Shown: positions 44,771 to 53,167, numbered from the stretch's first letter. The stretch is 64,000 bases of DNA from Flavobacterium lotistagni (GCF_011392125.1 NZ_JAAJBU010000015.1:1-64000); one strand, 5' to 3'. Notes: generated by a model from the sequence alone, not told the origin. Program-made: numbers and translations.

Positions 44771-45371
44771 CTACCGGAGTTTCAGTTACAGGAATCGTAT
44801 CCAGCTCGGTTTCATCAAAACCAACCTTGCCGTCACCGAGCACTAAATCGATTTTCGAAGACTTGAAAACCTTGTCGCCCGGATTGAGTTTCTTGCCGTT
44901 CCAGCGCATTTCCAAGACCATGTCTTTGCCGAGATACGGTTTATAAGTTACGGTGCCTTCTTCAAGTCCTAAAGATTTTAAGGTCGGAACCGCTTGACGA
45001 TAGGTTTTCTCAATCAAATTCGGGATTTTGACCATAGTAAAACCTGAAGAATTGATTTTGATATAAATTTTCCGGTGCTTCTTGACTTTCGAACCGGCAA
45101 TCGGATCTTGTTCCACCACGCTGTGTTTTGGGAAATCTTTGTTGAAATCGACGCTATCGAGCAACACATACTCGAGGTCTAATTCGTCTAGCTTCTCCTC
45201 TACTTGTAGTTCACTGAGTTTGCGCAAATCCGGAACCGTAATCTCGTTGCCGTGATCGGTGGTAAAGGTCAGCCAGTGAAAAAACAGGTAACTCAGCACG
45301 GCAATAATCGCCAAGCCAATAAAAACCTGAGTAAAAAACACCCGGCTTTTCAGATATTCCTTCAATTCCAT
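44757..45371 (-). CDS. Membrane protein with PASTA domains
   Basis: A 204-residue protein with one N-terminal membrane segment (FFTQVFIGLAIIAVLSYLFF) and an extracytoplasmic part with two to three PASTA repeats: ITVPDLRKLSELQVEEKLDE, DSVDFNKDFPKHSVVEQDPIAGSKVK, VKIPNLIEKTYRQAVPTLKSLGLEEG, with GDKVFKSSKIDLVLGDG. PASTA domains bind peptidoglycan fragments, and the partner kinase or PBP domain is absent. The chosen start is ATG 45371; ATG 45407 would put 12 residues ahead and is almost adjacent to the -7 box. The neighbour rluD is coupled to it. Confidence 0.82.
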   Translation of the reverse strand: MELKEYLKSRVFFTQVFIGLAIIAVLSYLFFHWLTFTTDHGNEITVPDLRKLSELQVEEKLDELDLEYVLLDSVDFNKDFPKHSVVEQDPIAGSKVKKHRKIYIKINSSGFTMVKIPNLIEKTYRQAVPTLKSLGLEEGTVTYKPYLGKDMVLEMRWNGKKLNPGDKVFKSSKIDLVLGDGKVGFDETELDTIPVTETPVDATE

Positions 45372-45420
45372 AGTAAAAATCGTTAACTTCGGTGGGTTAA
45401 GCCTCATGGCCCAAGCACGG

Positions 45421-45428
45421 CAAAGATA
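45421..45428 (-). promoter_or_regulatory. -7 box before PASTA-rluD unit
   Basis: Minus strand TATCTTTG, a perfect TAnnTTTG match, about 50 bp before ATG 45371. Confidence 0.5.
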
Positions 45429-45569
45429 AAGGTTTCATTTGTCTTTTTCATTGTTTTTCTAAGGTCAAATGTAATTCGCGTTTCGATGATTTCATTTAAT
45501 GTTGGAATGTCTTGGTAGCGCTCATTTACGTTTCAAAAAAAATGATAATTTTGTTTAAATTTTTTAGCA

Positions 45570-45704
45570 GAAGCTGATTCCCGCTATCCGTTGCAATCTT
45601 TCACGCCGAACCCCGGCGCAAAAGGATTTCCACTACAAACACGTAGTGTTCACCGAACTCCTATAAAAAATAAGAGTAAAGTGAGGTAATCGGGGCTAGG
45701 GCTG
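45570..45704 (-). repeat. AGCCCTGATGG-family dispersed repeat, copy 7
   Basis: Minus strand begins AGCCCTAGCCCCGATTACC, has an inserted hairpin region (GAACACTACGTGTTTGTAGTG), TGCGCCGGGGTTCGGCG, GGATAGCGGGAATCAGCTTC at the end. More diverged than the other copies, closest to copy 2 (15873). Together with the octamer array it fills most of this 430-bp gap. Confidence 0.65.
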
Positions 45705-45717
45705 TCGGCAATGAGAC

Positions 45718-45797
45718 GATAAGATCGTAAGACTGTAAGACCTAATCTTACAATCCTAAAATCCTACAGTCTTAAAATCCAAAAATCTTAAAATCCC
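45718..45797. repeat. Octamer array (10 units)
   Basis: Units GATAAGAT, CGTAAGAC, TGTAAGAC, CTAATCTT, ACAATCCT, AAAATCCT, ACAGTCTT, AAAATCCA, AAAATCTT, AAAATCCC. Strict period 8 for 80 bp. The first three units are roughly the reverse complement of the later ones, so the array can fold on itself. It ends four bases before the ddl start codon. Confidence 0.92.
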
Positions 45798-45801
45798 TTC
45801 A

Positions 45802-46779
45802 ATGAAAAACATTGCCATCATCATGGGCGGCTATTCCTCCGAATTCGAGATTTCGCTCAAAAGCGGAAACGTCGTTTACCAATATTTAGACAAAAACAAA
45901 TACCGCGGGTTCCGCATCCACATCTTCAGAGAAAAATGGGTTTATGTCGATGACAACAACAACGAATTCCCGATCGACAAAAACGATTTTTCAATCACCG
46001 TAAATGGCGAGAAAATCAAATTCGACGCGGTGTTCAACGCGATTCACGGCACGCCCGGGGAAGACGGACTCATGCAAGCCTATTTCGATTTGATTGGTTT
46101 GCCGCAATCTTCCTGCGATTATTATCAGGCTGCACTCACTTTCAACAAACGTGATTTGCTTTCAGTCTTGAAACCCTACGGAATCAAATGCGCCGAATCG
46201 TTCTACCTCAACAAAGGCGAACACATCGATACTGCTGCGATTGTCAAAAAAGTCGGTTTGCCTTGCTTTGTAAAACCCAACAAATCGGGTTCTAGTTTCG
46301 GAATTTCTAAAGTAAAAACCGAAGCCGAATTGCCCATCGCGATTGAAGTCGCTTACAAAGAAGACAGCGAAATCATCATCGAAAGTTTCCTCGATGGCAC
46401 TGAAGTTTCAGTCGGTGTAATTAATTATCAGGGAAAAATCACCGTTTTGCCCATGACCGAAATTGTTTCCGAGAACGACTTCTTCGATTACGAAGCCAAA
46501 TATCTGGGCAAATCACAAGAAATCACACCCGCGAGAATCTCACCCGAACTCACCGAAAAAGTCAACGCCGTAGCCAAACGCGCCTACGAAATTTTGAAAA
46601 TGAAAGGCTTTTCCAGAAGTGAATTCATCATCGTGAATGACGAACCTTATATGCTTGAGATGAACACCATTCCGGGCCTGACCACCGAAAGTTTGATTCC
46701 GCAACAAGCACGCGCCGCCGGGATTTCTCTGGAAGATTTGTTTACTAATGCGATTGAGTTGGCTCTGGGAAGTGCCTAA
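45802..46779 (+). CDS. ddl: D-alanine--D-alanine ligase
   Basis: A 325-residue ATP-grasp ligase producing D-Ala-D-Ala for peptidoglycan. Motifs: NIAIIMGGYSSEFEISLKSG, FNAIHGTPGEDGLMQAYFD, KPNKSGSSFGISKVKT, IIESFLDGTEVSVGVI, EAKYLGKSQEITPARIS, EMNTIPGLTTESLIPQQA. Length is normal. The reading frame ends GSA-stop within an octamer array (46771 onward). It could share a promoter with nothing upstream; the array directly precedes the start codon, which leaves little room for a standard leader. Confidence 0.96.
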   Translation: MKNIAIIMGGYSSEFEISLKSGNVVYQYLDKNKYRGFRIHIFREKWVYVDDNNNEFPIDKNDFSITVNGEKIKFDAVFNAIHGTPGEDGLMQAYFDLIGLPQSSCDYYQAALTFNKRDLLSVLKPYGIKCAESFYLNKGEHIDTAAIVKKVGLPCFVKPNKSGSSFGISKVKTEAELPIAIEVAYKEDSEIIIESFLDGTEVSVGVINYQGKITVLPMTEIVSENDFFDYEAKYLGKSQEITPARISPELTEKVNAVAKRAYEILKMKGFSRSEFIIVNDEPYMLEMNTIPGLTTESLIPQQARAAGISLEDLFTNAIELALGSA

Positions 46780-46802
46780 GCTGCTGAGTGCCTGAGTTTA
46801 AA
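46771..46802. repeat. Octamer array (4 units) spanning the ddl stop
   Basis: Units AGTGCCTA, AGCTGCTG, AGTGCCTG, AGTTTAAA. The first contains the Ser-Ala codons and part of the TAA of ddl. Followed by CTCGGAAAGTTGAACTG (linker 2-like). Confidence 0.8.
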
Positions 46803-46950
46803 CTCGGAAAGTTGAACTGACTGATGTTTAGCATTTATGGCACAGGGAAGTAACCTAACTTGATTCCGTAGCATTTAACTGTTATATAAAAAAGAACTTT
46901 TAAAGTACTTACCTACTTCAGTTTCCGTACACTACTTCTTGGCACCAAAA

Positions 46951-46982
46951 AAAGCTCAGGCACTAAGGTACTCAGGCACTTC
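46951..46982. repeat. Octamer array (4 units)
   Basis: Units AAAGCTCA, GGCACTAA, GGTACTCA, GGCACTTC, ending where the AGCCCTGATGG-family repeat begins. Confidence 0.9.
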
Positions 46983-47061
46983 CTAGCCCTGATGGAAGCG
47001 GCATCCTTTTTTGAGAGGAACGAACAAAAAAGATATAGCGTACAGCAGGTTCCCGGCTTCT
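46982..47061 (+). repeat. AGCCCTGATGG-family dispersed repeat, copy 8
   Basis: CCTAGCCCTGATGGAAGCGG, CATCCTTTTTTGAGAGGAAC, GAACAAAAAAGATATAGCG, TACAGCAGGTTCCCGGCTTC. One mismatch from copy 3 (17702). Octamer arrays lie on both sides. Confidence 0.92.
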
Positions 47062-47068
47062 GAAAAAA

Positions 47069-47108
47069 AGTCAGCCACTGAGCTACTCCAGCACTTCAAA
47101 ACTCCTTA
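47069..47108. repeat. Octamer array (4-5 units)
   Basis: Units AGTCAGCC, ACTGAGCT, ACTCCAGC, ACTTCAAA, ACTCCTTA. Confidence 0.85.
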
Positions 47109-47125
47109 TCTTAGCCGTTCAAAAT

Positions 47126-47165
47126 ACTAAGGCACTCAGCTACTCAGGCACTAAGGCACTCCAAA
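47126..47165. repeat. Octamer array (5 units)
   Basis: Units ACTAAGGC, ACTCAGCT, ACTCAGGC, ACTAAGGC, ACTCCAAA. Ends four bases before the coaD start codon, the same distance as the array before ddl. Confidence 0.92.
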
Positions 47166-47169
47166 AAAA

Positions 47170-47625
47170 ATGAAAAAAGCCATCTTCCCCGGTTCGTTCG
47201 ACCCTATAACTCTTGGGCATTTCGATATTATCAAACGCGGCGTTTCGCTGTTCGATGAAGTCATCGTGGCCATTGGTGTGAATGCCGATAAGAAATACAT
47301 GTTTCCGCTTCAGGAAAGAAAACGGTTTATCGAAGAAGCCTTTAAAGACGAGCCAAAAGTTTCAGTAGTGACTTATGAAGGCCTGACGATTGATTTGTGT
47401 CGCAAACTCAAAGCCGACTTTATCCTGCGCGGCTTGCGCAACCCTGCTGATTTCGAATTCGAGAAAGCCATTGCCCACACGAACCGCAAACTCTCGAAAA
47501 TTGAGACGGTTTTTCTTTTGACCGCAGCGAAAACTTCTTACATCAGTTCGAGCATTGTGCGTGATGTGATTAGAAACGGCGGCGATTATACGGTTTTGGT
47601 GCCGGAATCGGTGGTGGTGAAATAA
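47170..47625 (+). CDS. coaD: Phosphopantetheine adenylyltransferase
   Basis: A 151-residue enzyme that transfers AMP to 4'-phosphopantetheine, the fourth step of CoA synthesis. Nucleotidyltransferase motif FPGSFDPITLGHFDIIKRG (with T/HxGH), then VAIGVNADKKYMF, ILRGLRNPADFEFE and TSYISSSIVRDVIRNGG. Normal length. Convergent with the NUDIX gene, with one base between the stop codons and no room for a separate terminator. Confidence 0.97.
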   Translation: MKKAIFPGSFDPITLGHFDIIKRGVSLFDEVIVAIGVNADKKYMFPLQERKRFIEEAFKDEPKVSVVTYEGLTIDLCRKLKADFILRGLRNPADFEFEKAIAHTNRKLSKIETVFLLTAAKTSYISSSIVRDVIRNGGDYTVLVPESVVVK

Positions 47626-47626
47626 T

Positions 47627-48235
47627 TTACTTTAAGACCTTTTGCTGTTCCGCCTCAAAAAGCAATTTGATGTTTTCGTAGGAATTCTGAAGCGCTTCCT
47701 GAATTTGTTCCGGATTAAGCCATGCTACTTTTTCGATACCTTCTTCGGCTTGACCAACTGGAATGCCTTCAAAGTCAGTGCGCATTTCATACCAACGCGT
47801 GATTTTTAATTTGTAGATGCCGTTGCGTTTGAAGATATGGTAGGTTTTCTGGAGTTTTTTGGTGACTTTCAAACCTGTTACTCCGGTTTCTTCTTCTACT
47901 TCACGCATCGCCGCGAGTTTCATCTTTTCGCGTTTCTCTTTGCCGCCTTTGGGCAAATCCCACTTTCCGTTGCGGAAGATGAAAAGCACTTCGCCGTTTT
48001 TGTTGTAGACCAAACCACCGGCGGCGCGTTGCATCGGGATTTTCTCCTTGAGTTTCTGGAACATCACTTTTTCGTCGGGATAATACAGATAGCACTTTTT
48101 GATCTTGTTGTTATACATCTTGATGACAAGTTTTTTAATGTCAGTACTTTCGAGTAAAAACATTTTGAAATCAGTCTCTTTAACAATCTGATTGGTCAAA
48201 AAAAATGGTTTATCGTTGACAAAAACTTTATACAT
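47627..48235 (-). CDS. NUDIX hydrolase
   Basis: A 202-residue protein. The Nudix box is complete: GGKEKREKMKLAAMREVEEE followed by TGV (Gx5Ex7REUxEExGU). It hydrolyses nucleoside diphosphates linked to another moiety; the substrate is unknown. An N-terminal ~65-residue extension (YKVFVNDKPFFLTNQIV ... KMYNNKIKKCYLYYPDEK) precedes the Nudix domain, and QRAAGGLVYNKNGEVLFIFRNGKWDLPK leads into it. It is divergent from pyrE with only 8 bp between the two start codons. Confidence 0.92.
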   Translation of the reverse strand: MYKVFVNDKPFFLTNQIVKETDFKMFLLESTDIKKLVIKMYNNKIKKCYLYYPDEKVMFQKLKEKIPMQRAAGGLVYNKNGEVLFIFRNGKWDLPKGGKEKREKMKLAAMREVEEETGVTGLKVTKKLQKTYHIFKRNGIYKLKITRWYEMRTDFEGIPVGQAEEGIEKVAWLNPEQIQEALQNSYENIKLLFEAEQQKVLK

Positions 48236-48238
48236 TTG
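48231..48238 (+). promoter_or_regulatory. pyrE: -7 box before pyrE, overlapping the NUDIX start codon
   Basis: TACATTTG fits TAnnTTTG and ends six bases before the pyrE ATG. Its CAT is the NUDIX start codon on the other strand. TTG at 48216-48218 lies at a shorter than usual spacing. Confidence 0.4.
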
Positions 48239-48243
48239 TGCTT

Positions 48244-48891
48244 ATGATTTTTAATAAAGACACCGCCGAGAAAACCGCCGAATTGCTTTTGCAAATAAAT
48301 GCAATTAAATTGAATCCGAAAAATCCTTTTACTTGGGCTTCGGGTTGGAAATCGCCTATTTACTGTGACAATAGGCTCACGTTGTCTTTTCCGGCGATTA
48401 GAAATTATATCCGCGAAGAGTTTTCAAAAAATATCGAAAAACAATTTGGAAAACCAGACGTAATCGCTGGTGTGGCTACCGGAGCAATTGGCATCGGAAT
48501 GCTCGTTGCGGAATACATGGGCTTGCCGTTTGTTTACATTCGCCCGGAACCCAAAAAGCACGGTCGTCAGAATCAAGTAGAAGGTTTCCTGCAAAAAGGA
48601 CAAAACGTTGTCGTAGTTGAAGATTTAATCAGTACCGGGAAAAGTAGTTTGCTCGCGGTGGAAGCCTTACGAGAAGCCAACGTTAACGTGAAAGGCATGG
48701 TCGCGATCTTTACTTATGGTTTTGAAATCGCTGAGGAAAACTTCAAAAATGCAAAAGTGGATTTGTATACGCTGAGCAATTACCAACATTTATTGAATTT
48801 AGCTGTTACTAAAAAATACATTACCGAAGAAGAACAAAGCGCACTCAAAGAATGGAGTGTGGCACCAGACTCTTGGGGAATTGAAGTGTAA
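48244..48891 (+). CDS. pyrE: Orotate phosphoribosyltransferase
   Basis: A 215-residue type I phosphoribosyltransferase making OMP from orotate and PRPP, the fifth step of UMP synthesis. Motifs: FTWASGWKSPIYCDNR, AGVATGAIGIGMLVA, YIRPEPKKHGRQNQVEG and the PRPP loop VVVVEDLISTGKSSLLAVEA. ATG at 48244 is preferred over GTG at 48238, which lies within the putative -7 box. It is followed after 50 bp by an SRPBCC-family gene on the same strand. pyrB and pyrR of the same pathway are 38 kb away. Confidence 0.96.
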   Translation: MIFNKDTAEKTAELLLQINAIKLNPKNPFTWASGWKSPIYCDNRLTLSFPAIRNYIREEFSKNIEKQFGKPDVIAGVATGAIGIGMLVAEYMGLPFVYIRPEPKKHGRQNQVEGFLQKGQNVVVVEDLISTGKSSLLAVEALREANVNVKGMVAIFTYGFEIAEENFKNAKVDLYTLSNYQHLLNLAVTKKYITEEEQSALKEWSVAPDSWGIEV

Positions 48892-48941
48892 ATAAAGTCC
48901 ATCCTATCTATACTGGATCTATCAAAATAAACAAAACTCCT

Positions 48942-49334
48942 ATGAATTTAGAAAGCCCTAAAGTAAGCGTTGACCAATCGGCTCAGCATCTTTTCGATTC
49001 GTTATCTGATGTCAAGAATTTCGAAAAACTAATGCCGGAAAACATCGCCAAATTTGAAGTACTCACAGACGATATGTTTGTTTTCGGCCTCAACGGAATG
49101 CCTGAAATCAAGCTCAAAATGAAAGAGAAAACACCAGCAAACAAACTAGTTTTGGGCGCTGCCAGTGACAAATTGCCTTTCACATTAACGGCTAAAATCG
49201 ATTCGGTTGGCGAGAAAAAATCAGAGGTGCAATTGTTCTTTGAAGGAGAATTCAACGCCATGATGGCCATGATGATTAAAGGTCCTATCGGAAAGTTCCT
49301 TGAAACCTTGGCTGGTAATATGCACAAGCTTTAA
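48942..49334 (+). CDS. SRPBCC-family protein downstream of pyrE
   Basis: A 130-residue soluble protein with the helix-grip pattern: SVDQSAQHLFDSLSDVKNFE, MPENIAKFEVLTDDMFVFGL, LPFTLTAKIDSVGEKKSEVQLFFEGEF and a C-terminal amphipathic helix FLETLAGNMHKL. Such domains bind lipids or other hydrophobic ligands. It is commonly beside pyrE in flavobacteria (from memory), and here the pair ends at a terminator. A role in pyrimidine metabolism is not supported by anything in the protein. Confidence 0.75.
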   Translation: MNLESPKVSVDQSAQHLFDSLSDVKNFEKLMPENIAKFEVLTDDMFVFGLNGMPEIKLKMKEKTPANKLVLGAASDKLPFTLTAKIDSVGEKKSEVQLFFEGEFNAMMAMMIKGPIGKFLETLAGNMHKL

Positions 49335-49352
49335 CGTTAATAAAAAAATAAC

Positions 49353-49385
49353 AAAAAAGCCTTCGACAACCCTCGGAGGCTTTTT
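49353..49385 (+). terminator. Terminator after pyrE unit
   Basis: GCCTTCGA-CAACCC-TCGGAGGC stem with one wobble pair, followed by five T residues. Confidence 0.8.
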
Positions 49386-49565
49386 CATTTTAATAATTTT
49401 GGAAATACCGGCACATTTTAACGTTTCATCGTTTTTTTCGGTTAATCAAAGGAAAATTTTGTGCCAAGTAAATAAATATAATTAATCTTGCTAAGAATTA
49501 TTTGATTAACAATTTGATAGCATTAAAATAATACATCAACATTGGATAAGATAAACCCCAAATCT

Positions 49566-51980
49566 ATGCCAAAAACAGACCAACAACTCAAAAGCAATGA
49601 TTGCGGAATCAGTGCGATTAAAACGGTGTTCAATATATTCGAGAAGAGCATTTCCCGGAACTATATTGAAGAGAACATTCCGCTAGACCAGAAAGGTTCT
49701 CGCCTCGCCGATTTAAAAACCTTCCTCGATGCCAACGGTTTCGATGCTTCGTTCAAACTGCTCGATGTGAATTACATCGTGGGCAACGAAGCCAACATCA
49801 AAGAACTATTTCCTTTTATTATGCCGGTCAAGCACAAAAGCGGTTCGCGCTACATTGTGGTGAGCGAACTCAAAGGAAAAAAGTTTAAAGTATACGATCC
49901 GAGCAAAGGCAGCCAGTATTTCTTGACGCTTCAGGAAATGAAAAACCGCGCGGTGCAAAACAAAACCGACTGGGATTTCGCCCAAACCGAAGATAAAATC
50001 GTCGCGATTTGCAACGAAGAACTCCAAGAATACAAAATCAATATCGATCAGGTAATTACTGAAAATGGTCACGCCGCAGTATTCAACAAACTGACCTATT
50101 TTAAATACCTCAAAGAAAGTTTTGGTTTCAAAGATTTCGATGCCGAGAAAAACTTCCTGTCAGATTTACTGAAAAACCAAGAAATTTCGAGTATTCCGAA
50201 CAATTTCAAAACACTCGAACTCGACAAAGGCAAAATCAAAAACAAAGCGCCGCTGATTCTTTCCATTCAATCCAATGAGCAGAAAGAAGCCGAAGTGAGC
50301 TATCCGTCGGAAGACAAAAGAAGTTTGTACTGGCAGCTATTCAAGCAATTGGGCGATTACAAACAACTTTGGTACGTCTATATTTTTGCTGCTTTGTTCT
50401 CGGCTACCACGGCGCAAATTGCGGTTTTTACCAACCAAATCTTAATCGACAACGTATTGCCGACTTACAACCTGAACACGCTCATTCTTTTCGCGATTGG
50501 TTTAGGAATATACAAGATTTTCGATTTGTTCACGACCTTGTACAAAAATTACGTAAGCATCCACTTGGGCAATGCGCTAGACCGTTACTTCTTGTTCTCG
50601 TTTGATGAAAAAATCAACAACTCTTCGTTGGCTTACATTCACTCGTATAAAAAAGGAGATTTGATGGAACGTGTGAGCGACTCGATGAAACTCAAAACGT
50701 TCTTCATGAAATTCTTCACCGGAATTCTGGTGGATTTGAGCGTATCGGTGTATTCGTTGATGATTCTGTTCTTCATCGATGCGAAACTGACCTTGATTGT
50801 ACTCGGAGTAATGATTCTGTTTGTTTTCTGGTTCAAATTCATCACGCCTTATTTGAAACAAAACGAAAGATTGCGCTACATCAGAAAAGCCGATTTCATC
50901 TCTAAAATGATGGAAAAAGTCGAAGGTATCCAAGTCATTAAAAGCTTCAAAATCGAGCGTTTCCATTCGAACAAAATTTATTCGAGTATCAACGATTACC
51001 TTAGAATCCAGTTGCGCAACGGCCATATCGACATTATCAACAAAGTCGTGGTGGCGCTGATTATTATTCTCTCATCGGTACTCATTACTGTATTCTTGAC
51101 CAAATCGGCGATTGAAACTCAAATCATCACTTTGGGGCAAATTGTAACTTTCATTGCTTTGTCTTCTAAGATTTTCTCATCGCTGAAAGGCATTCTCGAC
51201 GACAACATGACGCTGCAGGAAAACGAAGTAATTCTTAGACGATACCTCGATTTTGACGAAGACACCAAAGTGCGCAACAGCAAAGGCATCAAAGATTTCA
51301 CCATCGACAAAATTGAATTCCAAGGCATTCACTACAGTTATATGCCGAACGAATATGTGTTGAAAGACATCAACATCAAGATTAAAAAAGGCGAAAAAAT
51401 CAAGATTGAAGGCCAGAACGGTTCCGGAAAATCAACGTTCAGTAAAATACTCACGACGCTTTATCAGCCCGAAGCAGGCACCATCATGATCAACAACCGC
51501 GACAACAAGTTTTACGATCAAGAGAAAATGCGCGAGAAAATCCTGTTGGTGACCAACGAAGACATTTTGTTCAACGATACGATTTACAACAACATCGCAC
51601 TGGGCAAAAACATTGAATTCACCGAAATTCTCGACAAGGCCAAGGAAATCAACTTCTACGATTTTATTGCCTCAAAAGAAGACGGCCTGGATTTTATCAT
51701 CAACGAGAACGGGAAAAACCTTTCTACCGGCCAACGCAAGAAAATTCTTTTGCTTAGAGCATTGTTCGCTGTGACCGAAATCGTCATTCTAGACGAAGTG
51801 CTTTCGGGCATGGACATCGAGTCGCGCAACAAAGTAGAATCGCTTATCGACAATGACAATGACAAGACGTTCATTATCATTTCTCACGAACCAATCAAAA
51901 ATATTAACTTCACGAAAAAATATAAAATAACCAATGGAGAACTCTACCTATTACAACACGAGGTCGATCAATTTTATTAA
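49566..51980 (+). CDS. Peptidase C39-containing ABC exporter (PCAT-like)
   Basis: An 804-residue bacteriocin-type transporter. The N-terminal ~140 residues resemble a C39 peptidase: QLKSNDCGISAIKTVFNIFE with Cys13, then His in KHKSGSRYIVV (residue ~89) and Asp in FKVYDPSKG (residue ~110), giving the Cys-His-Asp set. Membrane segments lie at ~265-550 and the ATPase domain at ~580-800, with Walker A GQNGSGKST, signature LSTGQRKK and Walker B VILDEVLSGMD. These exporters cleave a double-glycine leader and export the peptide. ATG 49566 puts the catalytic Cys near the N-terminus as usual; a TTG at 49542 is also in frame. No leader peptide gene was found nearby. Function therefore remains open. Confidence 0.88.
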   Translation: MPKTDQQLKSNDCGISAIKTVFNIFEKSISRNYIEENIPLDQKGSRLADLKTFLDANGFDASFKLLDVNYIVGNEANIKELFPFIMPVKHKSGSRYIVVSELKGKKFKVYDPSKGSQYFLTLQEMKNRAVQNKTDWDFAQTEDKIVAICNEELQEYKINIDQVITENGHAAVFNKLTYFKYLKESFGFKDFDAEKNFLSDLLKNQEISSIPNNFKTLELDKGKIKNKAPLILSIQSNEQKEAEVSYPSEDKRSLYWQLFKQLGDYKQLWYVYIFAALFSATTAQIAVFTNQILIDNVLPTYNLNTLILFAIGLGIYKIFDLFTTLYKNYVSIHLGNALDRYFLFSFDEKINNSSLAYIHSYKKGDLMERVSDSMKLKTFFMKFFTGILVDLSVSVYSLMILFFIDAKLTLIVLGVMILFVFWFKFITPYLKQNERLRYIRKADFISKMMEKVEGIQVIKSFKIERFHSNKIYSSINDYLRIQLRNGHIDIINKVVVALIIILSSVLITVFLTKSAIETQIITLGQIVTFIALSSKIFSSLKGILDDNMTLQENEVILRRYLDFDEDTKVRNSKGIKDFTIDKIEFQGIHYSYMPNEYVLKDINIKIKKGEKIKIEGQNGSGKSTFSKILTTLYQPEAGTIMINNRDNKFYDQEKMREKILLVTNEDILFNDTIYNNIALGKNIEFTEILDKAKEINFYDFIASKEDGLDFIINENGKNLSTGQRKKILLLRALFAVTEIVILDEVLSGMDIESRNKVESLIDNDNDKTFIIISHEPIKNINFTKKYKITNGELYLLQHEVDQFY

Positions 51981-53163
51981 GATACTTAATAAGATTCTTG
52001 TAGCGTTCCTGATTGTTGTCGTAGTATTGATTTTTGCCTTGCGGTTAAACGATACTGTGACTTTTAAGGAAGGCCAGATTTATTCTGATACCCCACAAAT
52101 GAAGATCAACGCTCCGAACGATGTCAAGGTTTTGAAAGTGGCGGTTCGCGAAGGTCAGGAAGTAAAAAAAGGCGACACGCTTTTCGTTCTGGAGAACAAG
52201 AAAACCCGTTCTGATTACGACGTATTGAACACGGATTTGGAATCGAAAACGCACAAAATCGAAATCATCAAGAAACTTATTGCCAACACTACAGAGCGTA
52301 AAGCTTCGTTGGTGCGATTGCTTAAAATCCAGTCGGGTATTTACAAAACCGACCGCAAGAAAACGGCTATCGAAATTGAAGCACTTAATAACAAGTTGAA
52401 CCTTTCTTCACAGCAAGGCTCGATCCTGAATGACAAGTTCAAGACCGATTCGCTGCTGTATGCCAAAGGTGCTATTTCGCGTTACGAGATGACCGATACC
52501 AAGAACCGCAACATCGATGTCAAGAAATCGCAGGTGGATGTGAAATCGACTTACGGCATGAAGAATTACGATTTTGAGAACCTGACCAACAATTACAAAC
52601 GGTCGAGAAACGATTTGCAGCGCAGCATCATTGAGGCAGATAACGAACTACAAGGCTACAAGAACGATTTAGTGGAACTCGAAACCCAAATCAAAGACGG
52701 AAAACACAACCTGACCTATATCGCCGACGAACTTAACAAACTCGTGATTACCAGTTCGGTTGACGGAACCATTTCGAACCTGTTTAACGCCCGTCAAAAC
52801 TTAGAATTGCTCGGTAAAGGCGAATTGCTTGGTATATTGGCTCCGAAAAAAGAGAAGTTCTACGCCAAGGTGATTTTGGACGAAAAGGATTTGGCTTATG
52901 TCAAAAACGGACAAGAAATCAACCTGAAACTTGATGCTTACAATTACTATCGTTACGGAGCGATTAAAGGTAAAATCACTTATGTTTCTCCTTCAGATGT
53001 AGAAAAAACTTTTTACTGTTTGGCTGACATTCGCAAATACAATCCGAACATCAACCTCAAGGCCGGTTACAAACTTAAAGGTGAAGTCATTATCGAACGC
53101 ATGCAGCTTTACCAATATATCATGAAAAAATTGTTCAACAAGATTGACAATAATATGAATTGA
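51934..53163 (+). CDS. HlyD-family membrane fusion protein
   Basis: A 409-residue periplasmic adaptor. One membrane segment near the N-terminus (ILVAFLIVVVVLIFALRL), a biotinyl-lipoyl-like half (DVKVLKVAVREGQEVKKGDT), a long coiled-coil hairpin (~85-240) and the second lipoyl half (ELNKLVITSSVDGTISNLF, then ELLGILAPKKEKFYAKVIL). It links the ABC exporter to an outer-membrane channel. It overlaps the exporter gene by 47 bp in another frame and precedes the TolC-like gene by 4 bp, so the three form one operon. Confidence 0.9.
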   Translation: MENSTYYNTRSINFIKILNKILVAFLIVVVVLIFALRLNDTVTFKEGQIYSDTPQMKINAPNDVKVLKVAVREGQEVKKGDTLFVLENKKTRSDYDVLNTDLESKTHKIEIIKKLIANTTERKASLVRLLKIQSGIYKTDRKKTAIEIEALNNKLNLSSQQGSILNDKFKTDSLLYAKGAISRYEMTDTKNRNIDVKKSQVDVKSTYGMKNYDFENLTNNYKRSRNDLQRSIIEADNELQGYKNDLVELETQIKDGKHNLTYIADELNKLVITSSVDGTISNLFNARQNLELLGKGELLGILAPKKEKFYAKVILDEKDLAYVKNGQEINLKLDAYNYYRYGAIKGKITYVSPSDVEKTFYCLADIRKYNPNINLKAGYKLKGEVIIERMQLYQYIMKKLFNKIDNNMN

Positions 53164-53167
53164 TACA

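Noticed and set aside
45570..45704. Decayed gene between the PASTA gene and ddl
   Set aside because: The segment aligns with the AGCCCTGATGG repeat family in reverse orientation and has no coding pattern.
19063..47165. Diversity-generating retroelement or phase-variable coding repeats
   Set aside because: No reverse transcriptase, no template/variable repeat pair, and the arrays are outside genes apart from two that touch a stop codon.
49335..49565. Bacteriocin precursor gene ahead of the exporter
   Set aside because: I looked for a short frame with a double-glycine leader in this gap on both strands and saw none; it contains a terminator and AT-rich DNA.
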